Assembly: GCF_002802965.1 (NCBI RefSeq)
Contig: NZ_NXGA01000001.1
Location: forward strand, 1-64,000
Length of the DNA stretch: 64,000 bases
From: Sporolactobacillus pectinivorans
GTDB taxonomy: Bacteria; Bacillota; Bacilli; Bacillales; Sporolactobacillaceae
Direction: 5' to 3'
In this document: one piece after another, positions 7,459 through 16,679 of the stretch
Layout: every line of letters begins with the position of its first letter
How positions within the stretch are numbered: the first letter of the stretch is position 1
Position numbers and translations under genes: made by a program
Notes under the pieces: generated by a model
Seen by the model: only the letters and a program-made list of their open reading frames with translations
The model's database searches: none
What the model was told of the DNA's origin: nothing

Positions 7459-8463
7459 TTACTTGATTACCGTTCCGTTCATCGATTGGGCGACTGAAAT
7501 CAGTTCATCCTGCGTCAGTTTGTCTGAAGCCAAATAATAATCCGTTCCTCCGCTAGACCATGACAGCGTATTGTCGCTCACTGATCCGATTGCAAATCCC
7601 AAGTTGGCGGGATCACCTGTCGCCAAGGCCGGTATAATGGATAGAGACGCCACGCTTTTTGATTCAATCAGAGTGAACGGTTTCTTGCCGCTGTACTTAA
7701 GCACGTATTTTTCACCTGCCTGCGTGACTTCCGGCTTCATCATAGAAAGTTTTGTCCCCGAAATATCAGCCGTCGGATACTGCAGTCTAAATGTCGCATT
7801 GTCCGCAGAGACAGTCTGAGTATTTTTAATCCTGGCAGCAGTCATATTCTGTTTCACATCAAATGTTTTCTGATCAATCGGTGGATTGACTTTAAAATGG
7901 CTGAAGTTCACCGTTACAATAATATTCTGGTCCTTGTCCTTGACCTGGACCATTTCGGGTGTCAGGTTTTTGTTCAAAGTGATGCTCTGGTTGGCAAGCT
8001 GCGTGGTATTGTAATTTGTCTTTGTGTCAAAGATATATTGATTATCTTTGATCTTAAATCCGGGATTGGGGTCATTTTGTATATCCTGATTCAATGAATG
8101 ATAAAGATAGGCCTGGCTTCTGTTGTTCGGCCAGGTACTCTCGAACTGATAGCTCTTGTTCAGCTCGGGCGTCAGCACAAAAACACCGTCAGCATTGCGA
8201 AGAATCATCTGTTTATTTTCATTCTTGCTGTCAGTCAGAGCCACTCTGTAGTAATATGGCTTTTTAAAAGTAATATTTGCCTGGTATATCTGTTTCTTGC
8301 CGTTATGCTGAAAAGTCATTGTCGCGTCAGTCTGATAACTGTTCATTTGCTCAATTTTATTGCCGAGATCCTTAATAACATCTTTTTCAGACTTTGCGCC
8401 GCATCCCGATAACAGAACAGCCATCAGAATCGCCGCCAGCCCTACAACCGACCATTTTTTCAT
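7459..8463 (-). CDS. ydcC: LolA-like outer-leaflet lipoprotein (YdcC family)
   Basis: 334 aa. N-terminal lipoprotein signal with lipobox LSGC (Cys21), so membrane anchored. The middle region (QTDATMTFQ, VFVLTPELNKSYQFESTW) has the LolA/YdcC fold, and the C-terminal part resembles the DUF4367 region found in several Bacillales lipoproteins. B. subtilis YdcC is listed as sporulation related; the actual ligand is unknown. It lies 51 nt after nnrD and is probably cotranscribed with it. Confidence 0.85.
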   Translation of the reverse strand: MKKWSVVGLAAILMAVLLSGCGAKSEKDVIKDLGNKIEQMNSYQTDATMTFQHNGKKQIYQANITFKKPYYYRVALTDSKNENKQMILRNADGVFVLTPELNKSYQFESTWPNNRSQAYLYHSLNQDIQNDPNPGFKIKDNQYIFDTKTNYNTTQLANQSITLNKNLTPEMVQVKDKDQNIIVTVNFSHFKVNPPIDQKTFDVKQNMTAARIKNTQTVSADNATFRLQYPTADISGTKLSMMKPEVTQAGEKYVLKYSGKKPFTLIESKSVASLSIIPALATGDPANLGFAIGSVSDNTLSWSSGGTDYYLASDKLTQDELISVAQSMNGTVIK

Positions 8464-8514
8464 TTATAATCCAACCCCTTTGCCTCTATTCGGTGACAAA
8501 GGAGGGCCTCTATA

Positions 8515-10023
8515 CTAGCGCGTCGCATTTTGATAAAGATGATGCAAGACGGGAGGAATATGTTCAATCAGATCCGATGCCAGCACATCCAATTCCGAGT
8601 GGTTGGCACGCACCAGATCATCAGCCAGAGCGCCATGCAGGTAAACCGCATTGCATACAGCATCCATCGTCTTCTTGTGCTGCAGGAGAAAAGCGAACAG
8701 GATACCTGTCAGAACGTCTCCGGAACCGCCCTTCGCAAGAGCCGCGTTTCCTGTAGTGTTTACGACCTGACTGCCATCAGGTGCTGTAATAATCGTGTTT
8801 TTACCTTTCAGCACAAGATAAACACCAAATTTTGCCGCAAACATCTTAGAAACATCGAAACGGCTGCTTTCTACATCGCCGATAGTCATTCCCAGAAGAT
8901 ATGCCATTTCCCCCGGATGTGGTGTGAGAACAACGGGACTCTTTCTTTTTTTCAGCAATTCGGTCATGCTGCTCAGATGATAGATTCCGTCCGCATCAAT
9001 CACACAGGGAATGCCCTCACATGCCACTACTTTCCTGACAAGATCGGCCTGTTCCGGTTTGCGACCGAGTCCCGGGCCGATGGCAATGCCTGAAAGCCCC
9101 TTGAAATCCAGGACCGAACGCTGCATAAACATCGTTTCCGGAAGATGGGACGCGACAATCGGTTGTATCTGATCGGGAACGCTCAGCCTGAGAAGACCGA
9201 TACCTGAACGAAGCGCTGCTTTAGCTGAAAAAAAAGCGGCTCCGGGCATCTGTTCCGCCCCGGCAATCAGGAGTCCCTTCCCATGGGATCCCTTGTGTGA
9301 AAAAGGATCCCTCCGCGGCAGCGTGCGCAGGACATCTTCCTTCTGCCATATTTTTCTCCTGACACCTGCCTGGTACACTGCTGACTCCGGTATTCCAATG
9401 GACAGTGTCCGGACAGTCCCGAAATAGCGGGCGGCCGGCTGGACGAACTGTGCCAGCTTCGGGCACTCAAGTGTCAGCGTCAGGTCAGCGGATACAGCCG
9501 GGTGAGAAAAAGGCTGTCCGTCTGCCGGAACGCCACTCGGCAAATCTACTGAAACAACTTTTGCTTTGGACTGATTGATCCTATTGATGGTACTTAGATA
9601 CTCCGCATAAGGCGTCCCATGGAAACCTGTGCCAAGCAATGCGTCAATGATCAAGTCAGCCTCGCTGATGTTCAGATTGAAAACTTCCGGTTCTTCCCGA
9701 ATGTTCCTGATCTTTCCTCCGGAAGCCAGAAAAGCTTTCATGTGGTAGGCGGCATCGCCTTTAATTTTAAGCGGGTCCGGCAGAAGCCATACCTCCCCGT
9801 CCGCCGCGCTGTCCAGAAACATTCGCGCAATAACGAATCCGTCTCCCCCATTGTTCCCCTTGCCAATGACAATAATCACTTTTTCATCTTTTCTCAATGC
9901 AGGAGCAAGAGCGGCATAGACTGCCCGTCCCGCATTTTCCATCAGCAGCGGCCCTCCCAGTCCTATCTGCTGAATGGTGTAACGATCAATCGCCTGCATC
10001 TCTTCCCGCGATACGACGTGCAC
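8515..10023 (-). CDS. nnrD: bifunctional NAD(P)H-hydrate epimerase/dehydratase
   Basis: 502 aa, fused form of the NAD(P)HX repair enzyme. The N-terminal YjeF_N epimerase domain contains GKGNNGGDGFVIAR (54-67). The C-terminal ribokinase-like ADP-dependent dehydratase contains GPGLGR and GGSGDVLTG near residue 433. It repairs hydrated nicotinamide cofactors in the cytosol. The start is GTG at 10023 behind GGGAGGGG. It follows acpS by 55 nt and precedes the lipoprotein gene. The fused gene is often called nnr. Confidence 0.96.
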   Translation of the reverse strand: MHVVSREEMQAIDRYTIQQIGLGGPLLMENAGRAVYAALAPALRKDEKVIIVIGKGNNGGDGFVIARMFLDSAADGEVWLLPDPLKIKGDAAYHMKAFLASGGKIRNIREEPEVFNLNISEADLIIDALLGTGFHGTPYAEYLSTINRINQSKAKVVSVDLPSGVPADGQPFSHPAVSADLTLTLECPKLAQFVQPAARYFGTVRTLSIGIPESAVYQAGVRRKIWQKEDVLRTLPRRDPFSHKGSHGKGLLIAGAEQMPGAAFFSAKAALRSGIGLLRLSVPDQIQPIVASHLPETMFMQRSVLDFKGLSGIAIGPGLGRKPEQADLVRKVVACEGIPCVIDADGIYHLSSMTELLKKRKSPVVLTPHPGEMAYLLGMTIGDVESSRFDVSKMFAAKFGVYLVLKGKNTIITAPDGSQVVNTTGNAALAKGGSGDVLTGILFAFLLQHKKTMDAVCNAVYLHGALADDLVRANHSELDVLASDLIEHIPPVLHHLYQNATR

Positions 10024-10078
10024 AATAGCCCCTCCCAGCGTAATAAACTATATGAGACAAAGTATATGAATATGCAGA

Positions 10079-10441
10079 CTAGCATGACAGGCTTTCAATC
10101 ACGCAAAACGCGGCAGCTGTCTGGTCCGTATGTGTGATTGAAAGGTGAACTCTTTCTTCCCCGGCACTCGAATTTCTGAGATACGGTTTGCCGGACGGAT
10201 CATTGAGAATGGTCAGATCCTGAAATGAAACATCCCCGCCAATGCCCGTGCCCCTTGCTTTGGCATAGGCTTCTTTGGCTGAGAAGCGGCCGGCGAGAAA
10301 CTCTGTTTTTCTCTTCTCTCCCAGTGTGCCGAAGCATTCGCGCTCCTCCGGCGTCAGAACACGGCGGATAAACGTGTCGTCGTTAATGTGCTTCCGAATC
10401 CGGTCCAGTTCTGTGATATCCAATCCGATGCCAGAGATCAT
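10079..10441 (-). CDS. acpS: holo-[acyl-carrier-protein] synthase
   Basis: 120 aa. Transfers phosphopantetheine from CoA to acyl carrier protein. Metal-binding Asp8 (GIGLDI) and the FSAKEAYAKA motif with the conserved Glu are present. The start at 10441 has GGAGGG upstream; a longer reading to 10483 is not supported. First gene of the acpS-nnrD-ydcC group, divergent from the rhomboid gene. Confidence 0.95.
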   Translation of the reverse strand: MISGIGLDITELDRIRKHINDDTFIRRVLTPEERECFGTLGEKRKTEFLAGRFSAKEAYAKARGTGIGGDVSFQDLTILNDPSGKPYLRNSSAGEERVHLSITHTDQTAAAFCVIESLSC

Positions 10442-10594
10442 CCGGCTCCCTCCAGTAATTATAAAAAGTTTGTGCTGTGTCAAGTATGTAAAAAGTATAT
10501 CCCAGTGAGTTTCTGAGTTAATCTGCTTTAACTATCATTACCGTCTATTTTACCCTATACTTAAATGAAGATCATGCTTTGAGGAGGACAAGTT

Positions 10595-11209
10595 TTGTTT
10601 ATCCGTACCGAATCTTTTAAACAGTTTTTAAAGCATTATCCTGTCACATCGGTGATTCTGGCGGTTAATATTCTTATCTTTTTAATGTTTTATGTTGCTT
10701 TACAATGGGGAGCGCTGTACGGATTCGCAAACGTTGTTTTTCAGTTCATGCTGGCTTCCAACTATGATATCATGCATGGTGCCTGGTGGCAGCTCATTAC
10801 AGCCGTTTTTCTGCATACAACGTTCGAACACATCCTTTTTAACGCTTTCTCCATACTCATCTTTGCACCGGCACTGGAAATGATGCTTGGCAAGTGGCGT
10901 TTTACTCTCGGTTATCTGGGAACAGGCATTGTCGCAAATATTGCCTCACTTTTTCTGGAATCACAGGGCTTCAGTCATTATGGAGCAAGCGGCGCGGTGT
11001 TCGGTCTGTTCGGTATCTACCTCTATCTGATTGTGTTCCGGAAGGAATGGATTTCCAAACAGGATCAGACAATTGTTCTTGTTACACTGGCTATCAGCCT
11101 GATTTATTCGTTTATCATTCCGAATATCGACGTCATGGGGCATCTGACCGGTTTCCTCTCCGGGCTGCTTCTCGCTCCCGCCCTGTTTACAGGCAAGACG
11201 TTCCGGTGA
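10595..11209 (+). CDS. rhomboid family intramembrane serine protease
   Basis: 204 aa with six predicted membrane segments. The catalytic serine lies in GASGAVFG (about residue 131) and the catalytic histidine in GHLTG (about 183). The conserved HxxxN is seen as HILFN. Starts with TTG behind GAGGAGG. Equivalent in position to B. subtilis ydcA. The substrate is unknown. Confidence 0.92.
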   Translation: MFIRTESFKQFLKHYPVTSVILAVNILIFLMFYVALQWGALYGFANVVFQFMLASNYDIMHGAWWQLITAVFLHTTFEHILFNAFSILIFAPALEMMLGKWRFTLGYLGTGIVANIASLFLESQGFSHYGASGAVFGLFGIYLYLIVFRKEWISKQDQTIVLVTLAISLIYSFIIPNIDVMGHLTGFLSGLLLAPALFTGKTFR

Positions 11210-11315
11210 GAAGAAAGTATTTTCTTTTCCGGTCAGGGATTGAATTATCACTTGAAAGTAGTCATAATGGAATGGAAAAAATGTGCTTTTTATCTTTTTG
11301 AAGGGAGATTTTTCT

Positions 11316-11555
11316 ATGGCTTTTGTTATTACTTCTGCCTGTGAAAATGAAAAAGCAGGCGAATGCATCGAAACCTGTCCGGTCGACTGCATCGTTGAGG
11401 GTAAAAAGCAGATGTATATTGACCCGGACGTTTGCATTGACTGCGGCGCCTGTGAAGCTGTCTGTCCGGTCGAAGCAATCTATCCGGAAGATGAAGTTCC
11501 GGAAGAAGAACAGAAATATATCCAGTTGAACAGAGATTTTTTCAAGAACAGATAA
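11316..11555 (+). CDS. 7Fe ferredoxin ([3Fe-4S][4Fe-4S])
   Basis: 79 aa. The cysteine pattern C-x7-C-x3-CP followed by CxxCxxCxxxCP (CIDCGACEAVCP) is that of Bacillus schlegelii-type 7Fe ferredoxins, and the end IQLNRDFFKNR also matches that group. A small cytosolic electron carrier. The start at 11316 has AAGGGAG upstream. A hairpin terminator follows. Confidence 0.95.
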   Translation: MAFVITSACENEKAGECIETCPVDCIVEGKKQMYIDPDVCIDCGACEAVCPVEAIYPEDEVPEEEQKYIQLNRDFFKNR

Positions 11556-11574
11556 TGGAAATTTCGAAACACCC

Positions 11575-11607
11575 GCCCCGCTGTGCCCTGTGCAGCGGGG
11601 CTTTAAA
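11575..11607 (+). terminator. terminator after ferredoxin gene
   Basis: Stem GCCCCGCTG/CAGCGGGGC around TGCCCTGTG, followed by TTTAAAATAAT. Confidence 0.75.
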
Positions 11608-11615
11608 ATAATCGC

Positions 11616-11903
11616 TCATTCTTCTTTATCTTCATGCTGGTGATGCGGATAAGCAGAAATCACCTTTGTGCTCTCAACAATAGCTGTCAGCATGGTCGCT
11701 TTAGCCTGTTCAGTCATCAAATCAGCCTTAACGTATGCGCTTCCCGCCTGAAGACGGACATAATGCGGTTTAAGCCGGTTCAGGCTTAAAGCAAGCACAT
11801 CCGTTTTGCATTCTCCGCAGTGGCAGGATACCGTCAGATTGTCCCACTGTTTCTCAAGCAAGTCTTCAACCGCGTCTTCCATCATGTTATGAACATGCAT
11901 CAT
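11616..11903 (-). CDS. ComFB family protein
   Basis: 95 aa. Matches the late-competence ComFB family: N-terminal helix NMMEDAVEDLLEKQ, then CHCGECKTDVLALSLNRLKP with three cysteines that probably bind zinc, then YVRLQAG. In B. subtilis comFB sits between comFA and comFC; this copy stands alone, so a role in DNA uptake is not implied. Some family members bind cyclic di-nucleotides. AGAGGT precedes the start. The C-terminus is His-rich. Confidence 0.85.
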   Translation of the reverse strand: MMHVHNMMEDAVEDLLEKQWDNLTVSCHCGECKTDVLALSLNRLKPHYVRLQAGSAYVKADLMTEQAKATMLTAIVESTKVISAYPHHQHEDKEE

Positions 11904-12194
11904 TAATCATTTACCTCTTAACCGAGTAAAAATTTTTCGACTTTTTCTACTGAATCGTAGCACAGAAGCGAAACCCGCTCAATAGAAAAAGTTCGGCATT
12001 GTCCCCGCCTGCCACTGGCCCCTACGATTACTTTTTTCGCACATCGTTTCTCAAGGCCATACTGTAACTGCAAAAAGAGCCGATTGCTTTAGCCTGGCGG
12101 CAAAAACATCTGGCTCGTCGCACTGATATTATACTGCTTTCTTTTCAAAAAAATCATGCATCTGAAAATGCTCAGCCATTTTCCAGGCCTGTTC

Positions 12195-13127
12195 CTAGTT
12201 CAGGATTTTAACTTTGACCGTCCTTCTGCCCCATTGCAGCGCAGTTCCGTTATCATTGAAGAAAACATCGATTTTTCTTCCCTTGATCGCTCCGCCTGTA
12301 TCTCCGGCCACCGCGTAACCATAGCCCTCCACGTACAACTTCGTACCAAGAGGAATGACTGACGGATCAACGGCGACCACCTTTGTATCCGGATTCTGCA
12401 GCAGATTGATGCCCGTAGCTGTAGTCCCGGAACATCCCGCACATCTCGCTGTATAAGCGGTACTGTTCGCATAAAATTCCCTGACTGAAGCAATCTGTTT
12501 TTGAACGGGACGTTTCATGATGTGACTTTGCCTGGCTTCAGAAGGGGCTTTAATCATTGTCTTCGGCCTGGTCGCCTGGCCCTTGTTTTGTTCCATGCTC
12601 AGTTTCTCAATACTTCCCCAGGTTATTGGACCGACAATTCCGTCTACGGCTATATTCGTGCCCTTTTGCAGCACAATAACTGCATGCTCTGTCTTAATGC
12701 CAAATATTCCATCAATTTCGTCGTCATAATAACCAAACCTCTGCAGGTAAGTCTGAAGATATTTAACATCTTCACCGATGGAACCAACTGACAGCAGATT
12801 CATCTGCCGATGAGCGGCGGAAATAAGTGCCTGCTTTGTCTGAGTACCCACGATACCATCCACTTGAATTCCATTGACGCTTTGAAACTGTTTCACCGCT
12901 TTTTCAGTTGCGCTGCCAAAATATCCGGTTTCCTTCCTCAGCGAATACTGGCCGGTTGCTTTCAAGATAGATTGAACCGTTCTGATATCTTCGTTGTTCA
13001 TGCCTTTATACAGTAAACTGTCGTCATTGATCAGATGTGCAGCGGCATACGATGGCAGTATAAAAAACGATGAGGTGAACGTGGCAGCAACCGCTGCGCT
13101 TTTTGCGATGGTCGAACCATAAAGCAT
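12195..13127 (-). CDS. cell-wall protein with two peptidoglycan-binding repeats and a 3D domain
   Basis: 310 aa. Signal peptide with Ala-rich cleavage region at about residue 29 (LPSYAAA). Two PG_binding_1 repeats follow (about 40-105 and 110-175; both contain the pattern DGIVG). The C-terminal 3D domain (about 215-310) contains the three conserved aspartates in VAVDPSVIPLGT, VAGDTGGAIKG and IDVFF. Proteins of this make-up, such as YocH and YuiC, are muralytic or cortex-associated. Start chosen at 13127 for its GGAGGAG site; the frame is open to 13265 but without signals. Confidence 0.92.
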   Translation of the reverse strand: MLYGSTIAKSAAVAATFTSSFFILPSYAAAHLINDDSLLYKGMNNEDIRTVQSILKATGQYSLRKETGYFGSATEKAVKQFQSVNGIQVDGIVGTQTKQALISAAHRQMNLLSVGSIGEDVKYLQTYLQRFGYYDDEIDGIFGIKTEHAVIVLQKGTNIAVDGIVGPITWGSIEKLSMEQNKGQATRPKTMIKAPSEARQSHIMKRPVQKQIASVREFYANSTAYTARCAGCSGTTATGINLLQNPDTKVVAVDPSVIPLGTKLYVEGYGYAVAGDTGGAIKGRKIDVFFNDNGTALQWGRRTVKVKILN

Positions 13128-13261
13128 GAGCGTCTCCTCCTGTCTTTTTTTCATTTTTACTATTATGACAGACGGAACCGTTCCATACTTTACAATCAGA
13201 TGACAGGACGCGCATTCCTGCGACAGGGACGCCCACTCTTTTCTCCCCCCGGACATTTCTG

Positions 13262-14008
13262 TCATTTTTTCTGCAAGGCTGTGTCAATCGCCTGCTTCAA
13301 AATCGCATAATTCTGAGCCGCTTCAATAAGCTTGCCATTCACGAACACAGCAGGAGTGCCCGGCACGCCGAGTGACTCGGCCATCTCGTTATCACTGTCA
13401 ATCGCCTGTTTATGCGATTGGGTGTCCAGCGCGTTCTGAAATGCCTTCATATCGAGCGAAGGAACCGTCTGCTTAGCAATATCAGTCAACAGGTTTTTTG
13501 TAACCCATTCCTTTGTTTCACTGCCCTGGGCCTTATAAAGCGCTTGATGGAACGCCCAGAACCCTCTTGGATTCTGGTGAAACACTTCTTCTGACGCCTC
13601 AGCAGCAAGAACTGAACCCGGACCAAGTATTGTGTAGTTAATAAAATAGAAACTGACTTTATTCGTTTTGATATAGTCTTTCTCCAGTCTTGGTACGATG
13701 CTTTCCTCAAACGCTTTGCAATACGGGCAGCGGTAATCCGCAAATTCAGCAATTTTAACCGGCGCACTCGTACTGCCGATAAAGGGCTGTCCGTCATAGT
13801 CAATCTGAGCAACCTGTTCCGTCCGGTGCGTGGCCGGTTTCTTTACAGGTTTCGCTTCATTTTTCTGCTGATCTTTGAAGATCATGATGCCAATAGCGGC
13901 GATCAACAGAATGACGATTGCCGAGCTGAACAGAACAATTCTTCTGCGCTCCATACTTTTTTTGCGATCTTTTTCTGTCTGATTCGCTTTACGTTTGCTT
14001 CCGGCCAT
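13262..14008 (-). CDS. BdbD-like membrane-anchored thiol-disulfide oxidoreductase
   Basis: 248 aa. Basic N-terminus, a membrane segment at 24-44, then a DsbA-like thioredoxin fold with CPYC at 94-97, helical insertion and cis-Pro loop GVPGTPAVFVNG. The family introduces disulfides in exported proteins. No BdbC (DsbB-like) partner is adjacent, unlike the B. subtilis bdbDC pair. GAGGTG precedes the start at 14008. Confidence 0.9.
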   Translation of the reverse strand: MAGSKRKANQTEKDRKKSMERRRIVLFSSAIVILLIAAIGIMIFKDQQKNEAKPVKKPATHRTEQVAQIDYDGQPFIGSTSAPVKIAEFADYRCPYCKAFEESIVPRLEKDYIKTNKVSFYFINYTILGPGSVLAAEASEEVFHQNPRGFWAFHQALYKAQGSETKEWVTKNLLTDIAKQTVPSLDMKAFQNALDTQSHKQAIDSDNEMAESLGVPGTPAVFVNGKLIEAAQNYAILKQAIDTALQKK

Positions 14009-14031
14009 ACTGCACCTCATCTTTCAATGTA

Positions 14032-14781
14032 CTAAATGTTTATGCTGAACTTCACGGATTGTCGATTCTGGAACAGTTCATCGATGGTAACAAATTGATA
14101 GCGGCCAGCAGTCTCTTCAAAAATATCCGCCAGTGCTGCAATGGTATTTTCCGGTGCGTCATTGTCCGCTCCTGGATTCTCACCATCATCGTGCAGGCAA
14201 ATAAGAGCCCCATCCCGTAAATGGCGATAAATCCTTCTTTTCAGCCGTTCCTTACCAAGCTTTTTCCGCCAATCGCCAAGAATTGCCGACCAAAGAACAA
14301 TCCGGAAAGAATGTGCTTCCAAGGGAAGGAACAGATTGATATGGCCCCACGGGGGACGGTAATAAACCGGCCGCACACCGGTTATCGCTTCAACAGCATC
14401 CGCAGCCATGTTGCACTGTTTTCTTGTCCCGGTGGGCGTAAGGAACCAGTTGCTGAGATGCCGGTAATGATGGATGCCGATCAAGTGACCATCAGCAGTC
14501 ATCCTTTTCAATAATTCGCTATGTTCCGAAGCACGTTCTCCAACGACGAAAAATGTTGCATGCACATGATATTTTTTCAGAAGATCAAGCAGCCGGTTTG
14601 TGTACATTGCACTTGGTCCATCGTCAAAAGTCAGACAGATTTGCTCCTTTGCATCGCCGGATGGCTTGGCCCCGCGGAAAAAAAGCGGACGCATGACTAC
14701 GGTTGGAATAATGCCGTAAACAACAACTATTGAAATAATGATAAAAAAAATTGCCCAAACTATATGTAGAAAGTGAATCAA
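14032..14781 (-). CDS. polysaccharide deacetylase, membrane anchored
   Basis: 249 aa. N-terminal membrane anchor (residues 4-30) followed by a NodB domain: motif 1 TFDDGPS, motif 2 as HHYRH (His-x3-His), motif 3 YYRPPWG and the later LHD motif in LICLHDDG. It should remove acetyl groups from a cell-surface polymer; the polymer is not identifiable. It is the first of three minus-strand envelope genes and lies divergent to the UgtP-like gene. Confidence 0.9.
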   Translation of the reverse strand: MIHFLHIVWAIFFIIISIVVVYGIIPTVVMRPLFFRGAKPSGDAKEQICLTFDDGPSAMYTNRLLDLLKKYHVHATFFVVGERASEHSELLKRMTADGHLIGIHHYRHLSNWFLTPTGTRKQCNMAADAVEAITGVRPVYYRPPWGHINLFLPLEAHSFRIVLWSAILGDWRKKLGKERLKRRIYRHLRDGALICLHDDGENPGADNDAPENTIAALADIFEETAGRYQFVTIDELFQNRQSVKFSINI

Positions 14782-15306
14782 ACACTTTCGCCTCTTTTTG
14801 AAGGATGTTCAATATACCCGGAAAATATTACCTCCGGATTTTTGAAAAAAAGCGGATAACCGAATCGGGAGCTGGAACAGATACAGGCTTGCTGGCGCAC
14901 ATGGCCACCCCATGATCAACATCGGTCATGGTCATTGCTTGCTCACTGGCTATTATATCGGAAAAAGCCTCATGATGAAATACAGAAGGTATACCGTTCT
15001 GATGTCAAAGCGCTGAAATGCCCTTATATCAGCTTTCCGTTCTTCATGACTACAGTGATTCAAATCGGGAAAAGATAAATCAGCGGCTCGTCCTGCATCA
15101 ATGGGCTGCCCCGCTCAAAGAAAATTTATCGTGTTGTATGAACATAAAGCCTGTATAATAGTTTTAATGAACTGCTGCTTCAGCTAAATGTTTCAGATAA
15201 ACACGTCATTTTGCTTCCGTTCACAACGAATATATTATAAACTTGGTATTGGATATGCCACAAAAATGATGAAAATAGAAAATAAGTTTCAGGCAGAGGA
15301 GATTAA
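14782..15306. other. intergenic region with possible decayed gene
   Basis: 525 nt between divergent genes. A minus-strand frame from about 15010 to 14835 reads without a break for more than 50 codons and ends at a TAA; part of it looks protein-like (SDIIASEQAMTMTDVDHGVA), but it has no start signals, and the plus strand is also open there. It may be the stump of a lost hydrolase-like gene. The right end holds a TATAAT box (15154-15159) for the downstream gene with a poor -35. I recognise nothing else. Confidence 0.3.
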
Positions 15307-16467
15307 ATGATGGATATTGCCAGAGTGCTCATATTAACAGGATCCTACGGCAGCGGCCATAAACAAGCTGCTTATGCACTTTCCGAAGCCTTCGCCGCCC
15401 ATCCTTCAAAATATACAGCACGGGTACTGGATGTGACATCACTGGTGCCTTCAAAGCTTGATTCGCTGGAAAAGCATACATTCCTGTCCGGAGTCACTCA
15501 CTTTCCGTCACTTTACCACTATATATACAAGAAGACCCAGAAAAACAACGCGGCAGCGTCATTGCTCAAAACCATCAACCATTTTGGCATTGACCATCTG
15601 ATCACTGTTCTGGAGGAAGAACGCCCCGATCTTGTGATCAGCACCTTTCCCGCCGCTTCGGTGATGATGTCTCAGATCAAACAGGAAGGCTGGTTCCCCT
15701 CTTCTCCGTTTCTGACGCTGATAACGGATTATTCCTTCCACAGCAGTTGGGTCAACCGCAATACGGATGGCTATCTTGTCGCTTCCGACGCAGTGCGGGA
15801 CAAATTGGTCGAAATGAAAGCTGACCCCCTGAAAATTATCACGACAGGCATTCCGATCCAATCCGGGTTTTCCATCCGGCAGAACACTGACAAGCTGAAA
15901 GAGAAACTCCATATCCCTTTGAATCAGAAAGTGCTGCTGATGATGGGCGGAGGCTGCGGCATCTTCAGAAACATGCTCCCGGTGCTCAGAGCCGTGGATA
16001 AAATGGAGACAGATTTCAGAATTGCCTTGATCTGCGGGCAAAACCGGAAGGCCTATCATGATTTTTCGAAGTTCGGCCAGACTTCACGCCATCCGGTTCA
16101 TGTCGAAGGCTATGTCGACAACATGAACGAATGGATGTCCGTTTCCGATCTGCTTGTGACAAAACCCGGCGGCCTGACCATTTCCGAAGCCATTGCCTCG
16201 GAACTTCCGATGATCATTTATAGACCGCTTGGAGGACAGGAAGCGGACAACACACAATATCTTCTGTCTTCCGGACTTGCTGTTGCAGCCCCGGGTCAGG
16301 AAGAACTGATCGAAGACGTGAATAATCTGTTCAGCCACCCGTCTGCAGTGGGCATCATGCGCACCAATATGAAGCTTTACAGTTCCCGCCAGAGACATTC
16401 TTCAGAACGCGCTGTCAAAGCAGCAGAACTTTTTTTATCGGCAGCCCGGTCAATCGAGTTTGCCTGA
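15307..16467 (+). CDS. UgtP-like diacylglycerol glycosyltransferase
   Basis: 386 aa, GT28 (MurG-like) family with an MGDG-synthase type N-terminal domain (ILTGSYGSGHKQAA) and a C-terminal sugar-nucleotide-binding half (KPGGLTISEAIASELPMIIYRPLGGQEADN). Relatives make glucosyl-diacylglycerol, the lipoteichoic acid anchor. It may instead be one of the paralogues such as B. subtilis YkoN, so no symbol is given. Strong-looking GCAGAGGAG ribosome site; next to a divergent polysaccharide deacetylase. Confidence 0.88.
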   Translation: MMDIARVLILTGSYGSGHKQAAYALSEAFAAHPSKYTARVLDVTSLVPSKLDSLEKHTFLSGVTHFPSLYHYIYKKTQKNNAAASLLKTINHFGIDHLITVLEEERPDLVISTFPAASVMMSQIKQEGWFPSSPFLTLITDYSFHSSWVNRNTDGYLVASDAVRDKLVEMKADPLKIITTGIPIQSGFSIRQNTDKLKEKLHIPLNQKVLLMMGGGCGIFRNMLPVLRAVDKMETDFRIALICGQNRKAYHDFSKFGQTSRHPVHVEGYVDNMNEWMSVSDLLVTKPGGLTISEAIASELPMIIYRPLGGQEADNTQYLLSSGLAVAAPGQEELIEDVNNLFSHPSAVGIMRTNMKLYSSRQRHSSERAVKAAELFLSAARSIEFA

Positions 16468-16634
16468 GTTTCTGATGTTGTTCTGTCCGCTACAATTTCT
16501 TCAGATTTACCAATGGGATCACTATCAGACAAGATAAATCAAACAGTTTTCAGCAAAATCTATTTATAAGCGTTTTAATCGGCCAATCCAGTATCGTTCA
16601 GCTCTTTTATTATTCTATAACTCCTGAAAAGATG

Positions 16635-16660
16635 AAAAAGGCGGCCATATCCGGCCGCCA
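16635..16660 (-). terminator. terminator of the DUF1002 gene
   Basis: Perfect stem GGCGGCC/GGCCGCC with a 6-nt loop and TTTTT on the minus strand. It sits between convergent genes and may also stop the glycosyltransferase transcript. Confidence 0.85.
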
Positions 16661-16679
16661 AAATTAATTTTCTATTTGT

